Positions 8,485 to 17,868 of a DNA stretch of 64,000 nucleotides are shown here, in pieces. Position 1 is the first letter of the stretch. Each line of letters begins with the position of its first letter. Below the pieces are notes generated by a model that had not been told where the DNA came from, made no database searches, and saw nothing but the letters and a program-made list of their open reading frames with translations. This DNA is from JAEZJZ01 sp050949055 (GTDB lineage: Bacteria; Bacillota; UBA994; UBA5500): positions 1-64,000 of the forward strand of contig JBMNFA010000006.1 of assembly GCA_050949055.1 (NCBI GenBank), written 5' to 3'. A program made the position numbers and the translations under genes.

Positions 8485-9870
8485 CTAACGACGCCTGGGG
8501 ACCAGGTGAATGGCGCGGCCGTCCACATCCAGCACCGCTTCCAGCAGTGCCTCCCCCAGCGTGGGGTGTGGATGGATGGTGCTGGAAACTCGTTCGGTGC
8601 GCATGCGTTCCTTGACCATCAAGCTGGCGGCCTGAATCAGGTCGGACGCATGGGGTCCGATGATGTGCACGCCTATGACGACACCTTCCTCATCTGCGAT
8701 TACCTTGATCAGCCCGTCTGTCTCGCCCATGGCCACCGCTTTGCTGTTTGCTGCGAACTGGAACTTACCCACGCGGTAGTTAATCCCTGATGCCTTGGCT
8801 TCCTCTTCAGTGATGCCCACGGTAGCGATTTCCGGGAAGGTAAAGATGACTGCTGGCACCGCATGATACGCCACCTGCGCCTCCAGCCCGGCCATCCGTT
8901 CCGCTGCTACCCGTCCTTCCTCCGATGCCACGTGGGCCAGCATGCGGCCCCCGATCACGTCGCCGATGGCGTAGATGCCCGGCACGCTGGTCTGATAATC
9001 GTCATCCACCACGATGAAGCCTCGCTGATCCACCGCGATGCCCTGATCATCCAGGTTTACGCAGCGGGTACAAGCTCGGCGGCCGGTAGCCAACAGGATC
9101 GTTTCTGTCTGCAGCTGAAATTCACCTTTCGGACCGCTGACGGTCAGGGTCAGTCCATCGCCAGTCTGACTCACAGCCTTGACGGCTGCCCCCGTCTGGA
9201 TGTTCATCCCCTGCCTCTTCAGATAAGCTTTCATCCGCTTGGCAATCTCTTTATCGATCACACTCAGCAGTTCCGGCTGGTATTCAACCACTGTCACTTC
9301 ACTGCCAAAGGCGTGAAAGATGCAGGCAAACTCCAGTCCGATCACGCCGCCGCCGATCACCGTCAGATGCCGCGGTACGGTCTGCAACTCCAAGATTTGA
9401 TCGGAGTTGAGGACTTGAGGCAGATCCATGCCTGGGATAGGGAGCTTGGCGCTGATGGATCCAGCGGCGATCAAAATCCGTTTGGTCTGCAGCAGCTCTC
9501 CGTTGACTGCCACCTGCCCCGGGGAGGTGATGGTAGCTAGCCCCTTGATCACCTGTACGCCGTTAGCTTGCAGTAGCCTTTCTACGCCATGCACCAGGTT
9601 GTGGACAGTCTCCTGTTTACGCCTGTAAGCACCGGGCAGGTCAAACTGCCAAGGGCCGGTTGAGATGTTGAACTGCTCCAACGACTCCAGGCTGCGCAAT
9701 AGAGCGGCGTTCTGGTAGTAGGCTTTGGTGGGGATGCAGCCGCGATTGAGGCAAGTACCCCCCAGCTGATCCTTTTCCACCAATGTCACCTGCATGCCCA
9801 GCTGGGCCGCCCGAATGGCGGCCACGTAACCGCCGGGCCCGCCTCCAATAATCACTAGATCCCGCATCAA
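8485..9870 (-). CDS. lpdA: Dihydrolipoyl dehydrogenase (L-protein)
   Basis: This FAD enzyme re-oxidises dihydrolipoyl-GcvH and passes electrons to NAD+. The 461 residues show the N-terminal FAD motif GGGPGGYVAAIRAAQLG, the redox disulfide in GGTCLNRGCIPTK (Cys40 and Cys45), the NAD-binding GGGVIGLEFACIFHAFG segment, the second FAD motif YAIGDVIGGRMLAHVAS, and the C-terminal HPHPTLGEAL motif with the catalytic His-Glu pair. It sits between gcvPB and lplA, which assigns it to glycine cleavage rather than to a pyruvate dehydrogenase. No lipoyl domain is fused to the N-terminus. Confidence 0.96.
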   Translation of the reverse strand: MMRDLVIIGGGPGGYVAAIRAAQLGMQVTLVEKDQLGGTCLNRGCIPTKAYYQNAALLRSLESLEQFNISTGPWQFDLPGAYRRKQETVHNLVHGVERLLQANGVQVIKGLATITSPGQVAVNGELLQTKRILIAAGSISAKLPIPGMDLPQVLNSDQILELQTVPRHLTVIGGGVIGLEFACIFHAFGSEVTVVEYQPELLSVIDKEIAKRMKAYLKRQGMNIQTGAAVKAVSQTGDGLTLTVSGPKGEFQLQTETILLATGRRACTRCVNLDDQGIAVDQRGFIVVDDDYQTSVPGIYAIGDVIGGRMLAHVASEEGRVAAERMAGLEAQVAYHAVPAVIFTFPEIATVGITEEEAKASGINYRVGKFQFAANSKAVAMGETDGLIKVIADEEGVVIGVHIIGPHASDLIQAASLMVKERMRTERVSSTIHPHPTLGEALLEAVLDVDGRAIHLVPRRR

Positions 9871-9903
9871 GTCATCCCTCCACTGTTCGGTAAATCCCAG
9901 CCA

Positions 9904-11352
9904 TCACTGGTCAGCCGAGTAGCGGAGAACTGGCTTGCGGGCGGCAGTCACTTCATCCACCCGTCGCACCACTGTCTGGTGAGGGGCCTGCTCCAGCAAC
10001 TCTGGCTGCTCCATCGCTTCCTGGGCAATTAAACGCATTGTCTCGGCAAAGTCGTCCAGTCGCTGTTTGCTTTCGGTTTCTGTCGGTTCGATCATCAATG
10101 CCTCCGAGACGATCAGAGGGAAATAGACCGTCGGCGGGTGATAGCCATAGTCCAGCAGCCGCTTGGCAATTTGCAGGGTGGAGACACCTCGCTCCGCCTT
10201 CAGCTTGCTCGGCGTAGCCACGAACTCATGCTTGCACAAGCGATCAAAAGGAATCTGATAGCTGTCGCGCAGCTGTTGTCGCAAGTAATTGGCGTTCAGC
10301 ACTGCGTTTTCGCCCGCTTCCCGCAGGCCGTCCTTGCCCAAGGAAAGGATGTAGGTGTAGGCCTTGACCAATACACCGAAGTTGCCGTAGAAGGCCAACA
10401 TCTGGCCGATGGAGAATGGCACGTCGAAATCCAAGTAATAGCCCTGCTCACCGCGGGACACCAGTGGCACCGGCAGGTAATCTGCCAGGAATGCCTTTAC
10501 GCCTACCGCTCCGCTGCCTGGCCCGCCGCCACCATGGGGGGTGCCAAAGGTCTTGTGTAGATTGAGATGGACGATGTCGAATCCCATATCTCCGGGGCGG
10601 GCGACGCCGAGCATGCCGTTCAGATTGGCACCATCGTAATAAAGCAGTCCGCCGCCATCGTGAACAATGCGGGCGATCTCCTCTATGTCTTCCTCAAACA
10701 GTCCCAAGGTGTTGGGGTTGGTGAGCATAATCCCAGCCACTTGATCGTTCATCGCCGCCTGCAAGCTGGCGATGTCCACCAGGCCCCGTTGGTTGGACTT
10801 AATTTCAACTACGTCAAAGCCGGCTACATTGGCAGTGGCCGGGTTGGTTCCGTGAGCGGAATCGGGCACTAGCATTTTGGTGCGTTTGCTATCACCCCGC
10901 TGCTGGTGATATGCCTTGATCAACAGCGCCCCTGTCAGTTCGCCCTGGGCACCCGCCGCCGGCTGCAGCGTAAAGCGGTCCATGCCGGTGATGGTGCAGA
11001 GGGCTCGTTCCAGATCGTGCATCAGCTGCAGCGCTCCCTGGACCGTTTCCGGTGGTTGCGCGGGATGCAAGTGGGCTAAACCTGGCAGGCGTACCGCCCA
11101 CTCGTTGACCTTGGGATTATATTTCATGGTGCACGAGCCCAACGGGTAAAATCCGCTATCCACGCCATAGGCCCGCTGTGACAGCTCGGTGAAATGCCGT
11201 ACGGCTTCATTCTCCGGCAGGTCCGGAAGTGGCGGTAGCTCCCCGCGCAGCAACTCTTCTGGAATGGCTACAGGCTGCTCAGGCACGTCCAGAGGCGGCA
11301 GTTGGAAGCGGTTGCTGCCAGGTATGTTGCGTTCAAACAGCAGTTTACTCAT
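9904..11352 (-). CDS. gcvPB: Glycine dehydrogenase (decarboxylating) subunit 2
   Basis: This is the PLP-binding subunit of the two-part P-protein, which decarboxylates glycine and transfers the aminomethyl group to lipoyl-GcvH. The PLP lysine is in HLNLHKTFGTPHGGGGPG. The true start is ATG 11352 (MSKLLFERN); the frame is open further upstream, but a GGAGGTGC ribosome site lies 8 bases before this ATG. That gives about 482 residues, the normal size. Its first bases overlap the end of gcvPA by 8, which suggests translational coupling for the heteromeric enzyme. Confidence 0.96.
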   Translation of the reverse strand: MSKLLFERNIPGSNRFQLPPLDVPEQPVAIPEELLRGELPPLPDLPENEAVRHFTELSQRAYGVDSGFYPLGSCTMKYNPKVNEWAVRLPGLAHLHPAQPPETVQGALQLMHDLERALCTITGMDRFTLQPAAGAQGELTGALLIKAYHQQRGDSKRTKMLVPDSAHGTNPATANVAGFDVVEIKSNQRGLVDIASLQAAMNDQVAGIMLTNPNTLGLFEEDIEEIARIVHDGGGLLYYDGANLNGMLGVARPGDMGFDIVHLNLHKTFGTPHGGGGPGSGAVGVKAFLADYLPVPLVSRGEQGYYLDFDVPFSIGQMLAFYGNFGVLVKAYTYILSLGKDGLREAGENAVLNANYLRQQLRDSYQIPFDRLCKHEFVATPSKLKAERGVSTLQIAKRLLDYGYHPPTVYFPLIVSEALMIEPTETESKQRLDDFAETMRLIAQEAMEQPELLEQAPHQTVVRRVDEVTAARKPVLRYSADQ

Positions 11353-12664
11353 GCAAAGCACCTCCCAGCACCGATACCAGTCTGTCAACTTGCTCCCGGT
11401 TGCGTTTTTCGGTGAAAGCCAGCAGCATGCCGTCAGGCAGCTCATAGCCGCCGATGATGCCCGCCTTGAGCAGCTTGCGGTTGTATTCCGCTGGTTGGTC
11501 GAGACGGACAGCAAATTCGCGGAAGAATGGTTGCTGGTAAAGCAACGGTACTCCAGCATGGTTCAGCTGGTTGGCTGCATAGACTGCCATGCGGTGTGAG
11601 CGCTCAGCAATTTCCTGCAGACCCCGCGGACCGATCAGCGCCAAATAGATGGTGGCTGCCAAAGCGTTCAGCGCCTGATTGGAGCAGAGGTTGGAGGATG
11701 CTTTTTCGCGCCGGATATGTTGTTCACGCGCTTGCAGGGTGAGCACGAAAGCGCGCTCGCCCGCTGCGTCCACCGTCTGTCCGACCAATCGTCCGGGAAT
11801 ACGCCGCATCAGCTTCTCTGTGCCAGCCAGGAAGCCTAGGTAGGGGCCGCCGAAGCTGAGCGGCATACCGAGAGCCTGCCCTTCGCCGACCACAATGTCT
11901 GCGCCGTATTCTCCCGGCGGCTTGAGCAACCCCAAGGAGATGGGATCTACCACCACGATCAACAGTGCCTTTTGACTGTGGGCAGTTTCGGCCAGCTGCT
12001 CTAGCCCCTGTTCCAGAAGCCCGTAGAAGTTGGGCTGCTGCACAACCACCGCCGCTGTCTCGCGATCGATGGCCTCTTTCAGCTGGGCGGCCGACTGCCC
12101 CTCGCTGGTGCTGATCACATTCGTGGCAAAGTTTCCTCCCCGAGCATAGGTCTGCAACACCCGTTGATAGGCAGGGTGTAGCGTATCGGGAATGACTATC
12201 TTCTTCCGTCGGGTGGCATCGGCGGCCATGTTGCAGGCCTCGGCCAGCGCCGAGGCGCCATCGTAGACGGAAGCGTTGGCTACCTGCATGCCGGTAAGGG
12301 CGCAGACTAGGCTCTGGTACTCAAAGATGGACTGCAAAATCCCCTGGCTGATCTCCGCCTGATAGGGAGTGTATGCGGTGTAGAATTCGGACCGCAGCAG
12401 CAACTGGTCCAGGGCAGACGGAATGAAATGATCATACGCGCCTGCTCCCAGGAAAGAGGGATATTCCGCAGTGGATTGATTCTTGAGTGCCAACTCAGTC
12501 AACCGTTGCTGCACTTCCCACTCCGACTTGCCGTCTGGCAGTTCTAGCGACGGATAGCGCAGGTGGGAGGGAATGTCGTCAAACAGTTGGGACATCCTCT
12601 CCAGCCCCAGCGCGCGCAGCATCTCTTCCCTCACCGCTGCCGGGTTGGGAACGTAGCTGGTCAT
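11345..12664 (-). CDS. gcvPA: Glycine dehydrogenase (decarboxylating) subunit 1
   Basis: This is the N-terminal-half subunit of split P-protein, 439 residues, with an aminotransferase fold but no PLP lysine. Family landmarks are the N-terminal DIPSHLRYP segment, FLGAGAYDHFIPSALDQLL, TAYTPYQAEISQG and YDGASALAEACNMA. ATG 12664 is preceded by AAGGGGGTAATGAG. It lies 12 bases after gcvH and overlaps gcvPB by 8 bases. The split form of P-protein is usual in Firmicutes and archaea, whereas Proteobacteria use one long chain. Confidence 0.96.
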   Translation of the reverse strand: MTSYVPNPAAVREEMLRALGLERMSQLFDDIPSHLRYPSLELPDGKSEWEVQQRLTELALKNQSTAEYPSFLGAGAYDHFIPSALDQLLLRSEFYTAYTPYQAEISQGILQSIFEYQSLVCALTGMQVANASVYDGASALAEACNMAADATRRKKIVIPDTLHPAYQRVLQTYARGGNFATNVISTSEGQSAAQLKEAIDRETAAVVVQQPNFYGLLEQGLEQLAETAHSQKALLIVVVDPISLGLLKPPGEYGADIVVGEGQALGMPLSFGGPYLGFLAGTEKLMRRIPGRLVGQTVDAAGERAFVLTLQAREQHIRREKASSNLCSNQALNALAATIYLALIGPRGLQEIAERSHRMAVYAANQLNHAGVPLLYQQPFFREFAVRLDQPAEYNRKLLKAGIIGGYELPDGMLLAFTEKRNREQVDRLVSVLGGALHE

Positions 12665-12676
12665 CTCATTACCCCC

Positions 12677-13057
12677 TTAGAGCTGCTCCAAAAAAGCGCG
12701 ATATTCCTCGGCCGACATCAGGTCTTCCAGTTCCTTCTTATCGGCAATTTCCAGAACTGCAATCCACGCCTCATAGGGCTGCTGATTGACCGACTCCGGA
12801 GTCGCTTCCAGCTCCTCATTCACTTCCACTACCCGTCCTGCCAGCGGACAGCGGACATCGGCCACCGCCTTCACCGATTCAATCACGCCCAGACGGTCAT
12901 CGGCGGTCAGTTCATCATCAATGTCCGGCAGTTCAACGAAGACAATGTCACCCAGTTGGTCCTGGGCATAATCGGTGATGCCGACGTAGGCACGGTCGCC
13001 CTCTACCTTTGCCCACTCATGTTCTTTGGAGTAGTACAATCCTTCACGAATCTCCAA
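12677..13057 (-). CDS. gcvH: Glycine cleavage system H protein
   Basis: GcvH shuttles the aminomethyl group between P-, T- and L-proteins on a lipoyl arm. The 126 residues match the family. The lipoylated lysine is Lys63 in the motif IESVKAVADV. The start ATG at 13057 has a GAGGAGG site 8 bases upstream. It is the second gene of the operon; a 99-base gap separates it from gcvT. Confidence 0.96.
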   Translation of the reverse strand: MEIREGLYYSKEHEWAKVEGDRAYVGITDYAQDQLGDIVFVELPDIDDELTADDRLGVIESVKAVADVRCPLAGRVVEVNEELEATPESVNQQPYEAWIAVLEIADKKELEDLMSAEEYRAFLEQL

Positions 13058-13156
13058 TTTGATAACCTCCTCTACTTTTTTCCAATGTTCGTGTTCTGAA
13101 CCTCATCTTCAGCGCGTTTCAGGCTAGCCTGAAGCCGGCGAGTTGACTGGGGCAAC

Positions 13157-14257
13157 CTACTTCTTGCGTCGATAGGTGGGTACGTAGAAGAGTCCTTTGC
13201 CCACCCTAGCTTCCACCGGACGGTTGCGGATGATGACTTCTATGCGCTGTCCGGGGCGAGCATACTCTGTCGCCACCAGAGCTAAGCCGATATTCTTGCC
13301 CAGACTAGGGGCGAAGGCACCGGTGGTCACCTTTCCTATAGACTGGCCATCAGCCTCCACCGGATAGTCCGCACGCGGGATACCCCGGCCTACCATCTCG
13401 AACTCCACCAGCTTGCGCGGTATGCCCGCTTGTTTCTGCTGCAGCAGCGCCTCACGGCCGATGAAATCCCCTTTGTCGAACTTTACAAAGAATCCCAGCC
13501 CCGCTTCCAGAGGCGTGATCTCCTCGCTCAGTTCATGACCATAGAGGGGCAGCTTGGCTTCAAAGCGCAGGGTGTCCCGCGCACCCAAGCCGATGGGGAT
13601 GACATCATCGCCCCCGGCCTCCAAAATCTGCTCCCACACGAACTGGGCATGCTCCGGAGCCAGATAGATCTCAAATCCTTGCTCTCCCGTGTATCCCGTG
13701 CGAGAGACCAAAGCCGATACTCCTGCAACTTTGGTCTCTGGCAGGAACCAGTAGAACTTGATCGCACTCAGATCGTCGGGGCAAAGGGGCTGCAGAATTG
13801 CCTCGGCCAACGGACCCTGTAGCGCGATTTGGGCGTAACGATCAGATAGGTTGGTCACCGTGGCAGCGGGCACCTGGTGCTGCTCAATCCAGGCCATATC
13901 CTTGTCTATGTTGGCGGCGTTGACCACCAACAGGAATTTCTGGTCGCTGTACTTATACACCAACAGGTCATCCACCACGCCGCCTTGCTGGTTACACATC
14001 AACGTATAGGTGATCTGGCCAGGTGCCAATTTACTGGCGTCGCTGGTGATCAACTTCTGTACCAGGGCTTCCGCCTGGGCTCCACTGACCTCGATCTCGC
14101 CCATATGAGAAACGTCAAACAACCCTGCTCGGCTGCGCACATGCTTATGTTCAGCGATAATGCCCGAAAATTCCACCGGGAGTTCCCAGCCGGCAAAATC
14201 AACCAACTTCCCCCGATGTTCGACATGTTTATCGTAGAGGGGGGTTCTCTTCAGCAT
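13157..14257 (-). CDS. gcvT: Glycine cleavage system T protein (aminomethyltransferase)
   Basis: GcvT releases ammonia from the aminomethyl-lipoyl group of GcvH and gives 5,10-methylene-tetrahydrofolate. The 366 residues begin MLKRTPLYDKHVEHRGKLV and include FDVSHMGEIEVSG and the folate-site segment SRTGYTGEQGFEIYL. The C-terminal barrel domain is complete. ATG 14257 follows an AGGAGAGG site. It is the first gene of the operon, behind a promoter at 14550-14579 and a leader of about 285 bases containing a terminator hairpin, so it is probably regulated by attenuation. Confidence 0.97.
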   Translation of the reverse strand: MLKRTPLYDKHVEHRGKLVDFAGWELPVEFSGIIAEHKHVRSRAGLFDVSHMGEIEVSGAQAEALVQKLITSDASKLAPGQITYTLMCNQQGGVVDDLLVYKYSDQKFLLVVNAANIDKDMAWIEQHQVPAATVTNLSDRYAQIALQGPLAEAILQPLCPDDLSAIKFYWFLPETKVAGVSALVSRTGYTGEQGFEIYLAPEHAQFVWEQILEAGGDDVIPIGLGARDTLRFEAKLPLYGHELSEEITPLEAGLGFFVKFDKGDFIGREALLQQKQAGIPRKLVEFEMVGRGIPRADYPVEADGQSIGKVTTGAFAPSLGKNIGLALVATEYARPGQRIEVIIRNRPVEARVGKGLFYVPTYRRKK

Positions 14258-14545
14258 GATATCAACACCTCTCCTTCTGAGTTGGGGTTACCTCTAGTCT
14301 CTGACTATTGCTGCTGGTTTAACCTCCTTTCTGCTCAGGAAAATGCCCCGTGTTACAGGATATGCAACTCAAGCGAAAAAGGCAGAGCAGCCGCAGGAGT
14401 CGCTCCCGCACCGCTCTGACCACCTCTTGATCTGGCTGCTGGGTTTGCACTATGGCGCAAGTGGGCATTTCGACGGGCTTTCTGTGCCGCAGCAGTTGGT
14501 TCCTGAGTGCTATCTATTGTGCCAGAAAGTTAGGCCATAGTTTAT
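14258..14545 (-). promoter_or_regulatory. Long leader of the glycine cleavage operon
   Basis: About 285 bases lie between the predicted transcription start and gcvT. They contain a strong intrinsic terminator (14375-14419) well before the gene, the layout of a riboswitch or other attenuator. I did not find the conserved blocks of a glycine riboswitch or a standard T-box motif, so the sensing class is unassigned. Confidence 0.5.
14375..14419 (-). terminator. Leader terminator (attenuator) of the gcv operon
   Basis: On the minus strand a stem of about 16 bp (CAGAGC...GCTCTG base, GGGAG/CTCC top) pairs 14403-14418 with 14383-14399 and is followed by CCTTTTTCG. It lies about 120 bases upstream of gcvT inside the leader, so full-length transcription needs read-through or antitermination. 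Confidence 0.65.
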
Positions 14546-14549
14546 GCCT

Positions 14550-14579
14550 ATATTACAATTAAACGAAGCATACTGTCAA
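14550..14579 (-). promoter_or_regulatory. Sigma-A promoter of the gcv operon
   Basis: On the minus strand TTGACA (14574-14579) and TAATAT (14550-14555) are separated by 18 bases. The -35 hexamer is a perfect consensus. It points towards gcvT. Confidence 0.7.
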
Positions 14580-14817
14580 TCGTTCTAGCCGGCGTTCCAG
14601 GCAAGCGGATTTGGCTTCTGCATTTTCCTTCCTCCTAGTTTGAGGGAAGGCAAGCGAAGGCTGTCAGAGGCCGTGAGGATTGCAGCAGAAAGCTACGGTC
14701 TCGGCTGGCTGCTGCTGCCGACGGCAACGGCTTCTCATCTCCTTGTGCTTTGCGGTAGAGCAGGATCGGATTGCAGGATTGACGAAGTAGTCCCTCAGAC
14801 TTGAGGAGGGATGAACA

Positions 14818-16149
14818 ATGACGTCATTTCGATTTGTTGCTGCCGGCGATGCCATCATCACCAAGCGTTGCTCCCAGAAGAAGGACCCAGCCTTTCTGGC
14901 TATGGTTGAACTGATCCGTCAGGCCGACGCCGCCTTCGTCAATCTGGAAGTGGTCACACCCCGCCCGCCACTGATCCCTTCGGCTGAGCACGGCGGCTCC
15001 AATTTGGGGGCTCACGAGTTTGTGCTGGACGAGCTGAAATGGATGGGCTTCAACCTATTCAACGTAGCGACCAATCACTCCAACGATTACACATTCCACG
15101 GCTTGCTGGATACCATGGACGCCTTGAGGGAGCGGGATATGGTCTTTGCCGGCGGAGGGCACAACTTAGGCGAGGCCCGTTCGCCTGCATACCTGGATAC
15201 TGCTGATGGGCGTGTGGGCCTGCTGGGGGCGACTTCCAGCTTCGTTGTCGGTGCTCCAGCCGGACCTTCCCGGGCAGATATGCCTGGACGCCCCGGCATC
15301 AGCCCGTTGCGTGTAGACTACGAATACGCGCTGGATCAGCGCCACTTCGACGCGCTGGCAGCCATCGACGAAGCTCTTGGGACAGCCCAAGTATCGCGGG
15401 AAAGGTTGGCACTGGCGCGGGCGGTGCAGCCGGATGGGGAGATAAACTTTCTGGGACAACGTTTCATCAGAGGAGAGGTCACTGCCATCAAGGAACGCGT
15501 GAATCAGAGGGATTTGGACGACATCTGCCGCTGGATTCACGACGCCGAGCGCCAGGCAGAGTTCGTGGTGATGAGTCTGCATGCCCATCAGGGGAAGGGT
15601 CGGCGGGGCAACTCGCCATGTTTGGCAGATTTCTTGCCCGAGGTGGCCCATCGTTTCGTCGATGCCGGTGCCGACGTGGTGGTCGGTCACGGTCCCCACA
15701 TGCTCAGGGCCATGGAGGTCTATCAGGGGAAGCCGATTTTCTACTCGTTAGGTGATTTCTACTATGTCAGTTCCGGTATTCAGCGCTATCCAGCCGAGAT
15801 CTATCAACGGCTGGGATTGCCGGACAACGCTACCCCAGCCGACGTGCAGGACTTCAACAACCAGGATAAGGATGGCAATCCCCGGGGATTTGCCGCCGAT
15901 GAGCGGTTCTGGCAATCGGTGATCCCGGTTTGCCAGTACGAGGATTGGCAGCTGACATCGCTGGAGCTGCATCCGATCGAGCTCAACTATCGCGCCCGCC
16001 ATCGTTCGATGCGCGGCGAGCCTCGTCTGGCTAATGTGGAGATGGGGACCGATATCCTGCAACAGCTGCAGCGTCTCTCGGAGCCCTTCGGCATCAAGAT
16101 CGACATCCGTCAGTCCGGCCAGCATGTGATCGGTCACGTCAGCTGGTAA
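14818..16149 (+). CDS. CapA-like metallophosphatase-fold protein (copy 1)
   Basis: A 443-residue protein of the CapA/PGA_cap family, related to calcineurin-like metallophosphatases. The N-terminus reads FVAAGDAIITKR with the metal-binding aspartate, followed by FVNLEVV, NVATNHSNDY, MSLHAHQGK and GADVVVGHGPHML...PIFYSLGDF, which supply the usual Asp, Asn and His ligands. It has no signal peptide or membrane anchor, unlike capsule proteins CapA/PgsA, so it is probably cytosolic. No other capsule genes are near. A second copy lies at 23205-24515 in the opposite direction. ATG 14818 follows GAGGAGGG. Substrate unknown. Confidence 0.85.
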   Translation: MTSFRFVAAGDAIITKRCSQKKDPAFLAMVELIRQADAAFVNLEVVTPRPPLIPSAEHGGSNLGAHEFVLDELKWMGFNLFNVATNHSNDYTFHGLLDTMDALRERDMVFAGGGHNLGEARSPAYLDTADGRVGLLGATSSFVVGAPAGPSRADMPGRPGISPLRVDYEYALDQRHFDALAAIDEALGTAQVSRERLALARAVQPDGEINFLGQRFIRGEVTAIKERVNQRDLDDICRWIHDAERQAEFVVMSLHAHQGKGRRGNSPCLADFLPEVAHRFVDAGADVVVGHGPHMLRAMEVYQGKPIFYSLGDFYYVSSGIQRYPAEIYQRLGLPDNATPADVQDFNNQDKDGNPRGFAADERFWQSVIPVCQYEDWQLTSLELHPIELNYRARHRSMRGEPRLANVEMGTDILQQLQRLSEPFGIKIDIRQSGQHVIGHVSW

Positions 16150-16160
16150 GAGGATAAGTA

Positions 16161-16193
16161 ATGCAAAAACGGGGACAGTCCCCGTTTTTGCAT
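16161..16193. repeat. 33-base palindrome, type A copy 1
   Basis: A perfect palindrome with 16-base arms around one central A; its core is GGGGACAGTCCCC flanked by A5 and T5. It lies between two convergent genes, so it can act as a terminator in both directions. Identical copies are at 21686-21718 and 36043-36075. Confidence 0.85.
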
Positions 16194-16202
16194 TCTTGAA
16201 GG

Positions 16203-16565
16203 TTAGCAGCGTTCCACGCTCTTGGTGGCGATCACGTCCACACCCAGCCCGGCCACGTCCCTGATCAGCACTTGGCCGATGGTCACCGGTGCAGCTACCT
16301 GCGTTGCTTTGATCGCATCCATCACTTTGAAGATGCTTCGCTTCGGAATCACATCGGTCAACCGCACGCTGACCAGCGGCAGTTTTCCATCGTTCACCTT
16401 GATGGAAGAGGCGATGTTCCGTTTGGGGTCAAGGATCTCTTGGGTGACGTAATCCTTTCCCCGTTTGCAGAGCGCCCCGCTGATCGAGATGACGCGAGGA
16501 CCGTCGACCTCAGCGGTGATGTCGCAACCGTTAGGACAGACTATGCAGACGAAGCTTCTATGCAT
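16203..16565 (-). CDS. DUF1667 family protein
   Basis: A 120-residue protein of the DUF1667 family. The N-terminus has a cysteine set, CIVCPNGCDI and then ALCKRGKDY, which could bind a metal or iron-sulfur cluster. In many Firmicutes this family follows a GlpA-like dehydrogenase and an FAD oxidoreductase, exactly as here. It overlaps the end of that oxidoreductase gene by 8 bases. It likely forms the small subunit of a three-part dehydrogenase, but this is inferred from gene order. It ends in CysGluArgCys-like residues (SVERC). Confidence 0.85.
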   Translation of the reverse strand: MHRSFVCIVCPNGCDITAEVDGPRVISISGALCKRGKDYVTQEILDPKRNIASSIKVNDGKLPLVSVRLTDVIPKRSIFKVMDAIKATQVAAPVTIGQVLIRDVAGLGVDVIATKSVERC

Positions 16566-17868
16566 GCTCCAACACCACCTTGATGTTGTTCTTGCTCACC
16601 AACTGTTGCTGTTTCAGGTGCAGGTGGATCATTTCGGCCGGCACAGCCTTCGTCAACCGCTTGCTGGCGACAGTGGTTTCATCTTGCAGCAATCGGATGC
16701 GGCAGTCGCGCAGCGGCCTCCTCACCCGCAGCGAGATCTGGCAGTCACCTGTGTCGCAGATCCTTTGAGGCACGGTGTAGCCAATATTGGCGTCCGTCTC
16801 AATCAGAATGGCTGCATCCTCGTCCTGACCCTGCTGCAGCCAATCGGCCACTGCCTTGGACAATCTCTCTGCCTCCAAAGACACAAAATCTACCAAATCA
16901 TGCACATGTAGCACGTTGCCGGCGGCGAAGATGCCAGGCACACTAGTCTGATAGCGCTCGTCCACCAACGCCCCCCTGGTCCGGGGGTCGAGCTGTACGC
17001 CAGCCATCAACGACAGTTCATTTTCTGGAATCAACCCGACCGACAGGATCAGCGTGTCACAGGCGTAGTGCCGTCCGCTGCCCTTGATCGGCTGCAGCTG
17101 TTCATCCACCTGGCTGACGGTCACCCCTTGCAGGCGGCCCTCGCCGTGGATCTCGGTTACGGTGTGGCTCAGATACAGTGGTATCTGGTAGTCGTTTAGG
17201 CACTGTTCGATGTTGCGTGGCAGGCCGCTGGGATAGGGCAGAATCTCAAACACCGCTTCCACCTTCATCCCTTCCAGCGTCATCCGTCGAGCCATAATCA
17301 AGCCGATGTCCCCCGAGCCCAGGATGACGGCCCGCTTCCCCACCATGATATTCTTCAGGTTCATGTAGGCCTGGGCTACTCCCGCAGTGTAGACGCCTGC
17401 CGGCCGCGAACCCGGTATGCTGATCGCTCCTCGAGTTCTCTCCCTGCAGCCCATGGCCAGCACCACTGCCTTAGCCTCGTATTCCAACAGCCCTCGCCTG
17501 GACGCTGCCAGAACGCGCCTGTTTTGATCCAGCCTGATCACCGTGGCCTCGGTGACATACTCGATACCCAGTTGCTGTACCTGATCGATAAAGCGGGCGG
17601 CGTACTCCGGTCCGCTCAGCGCCTGTTGAAAGCGGGTGATGCCGAAGCCGTCATGGATGCACTGCCTGAGAATGCCCCCCAAATGCTTTTCCCTCTCCAG
17701 GATGACCACGTCGTTCACGCCCAGTTCCTTCAGCTTCACCGCCGCCGCCAGCCCTGCCGGTCCGCCGCCGATGATCACCACATCGGCTTTAATAGGCGAC
17801 CTGCAACCTGCAACCATGGGGCCGTAGCTCCCGCAACCGTCGTTATGCATCGATTTGCTTACTGCCAT
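16558..17868 (-). CDS. FAD/NAD-dependent oxidoreductase (GlpA-associated)
   Basis: A pyridine nucleotide-disulfide-type flavoprotein of about 436 residues. The FAD motif VVIIGGGPAGLAAAVKLKELG lies near the N-terminus, an NAD motif VILGSGDIGLIMARRMTLEG in the middle, and the second FAD motif GIFAAGNVLHVHDLVDFVS near residue 330. No CxxC redox pair is seen in the first domain. The start is ATG 17868, which overlaps the TGA of the upstream gene by one base (TGATG), a coupled arrangement; the frame is open upstream but lacks a ribosome site. It probably passes electrons from the GlpA-like subunit to NAD(P)+ or another acceptor. Confidence 0.88.
   Translation of the reverse strand: MAVSKSMHNDGCGSYGPMVAGCRSPIKADVVIIGGGPAGLAAAVKLKELGVNDVVILEREKHLGGILRQCIHDGFGITRFQQALSGPEYAARFIDQVQQLGIEYVTEATVIRLDQNRRVLAASRRGLLEYEAKAVVLAMGCRERTRGAISIPGSRPAGVYTAGVAQAYMNLKNIMVGKRAVILGSGDIGLIMARRMTLEGMKVEAVFEILPYPSGLPRNIEQCLNDYQIPLYLSHTVTEIHGEGRLQGVTVSQVDEQLQPIKGSGRHYACDTLILSVGLIPENELSLMAGVQLDPRTRGALVDERYQTSVPGIFAAGNVLHVHDLVDFVSLEAERLSKAVADWLQQGQDEDAAILIETDANIGYTVPQRICDTGDCQISLRVRRPLRDCRIRLLQDETTVASKRLTKAVPAEMIHLHLKQQQLVSKNNIKVVLEHA

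Noticed and set aside
9904..11559. Longer gcvPB start at 11559
   Set aside because: The extra 69 residues are not family-like and would overlap gcvPA by over 200 bases; ATG 11352 has a good ribosome site.
14403..14440. GGTGGTCAGAGCGG in the gcv leader as a T-box core
   Set aside because: It only partly resembles the T-box core (AGGGTGGNACCGCG): the NACC part is absent. No stem I or specifier loop was found.
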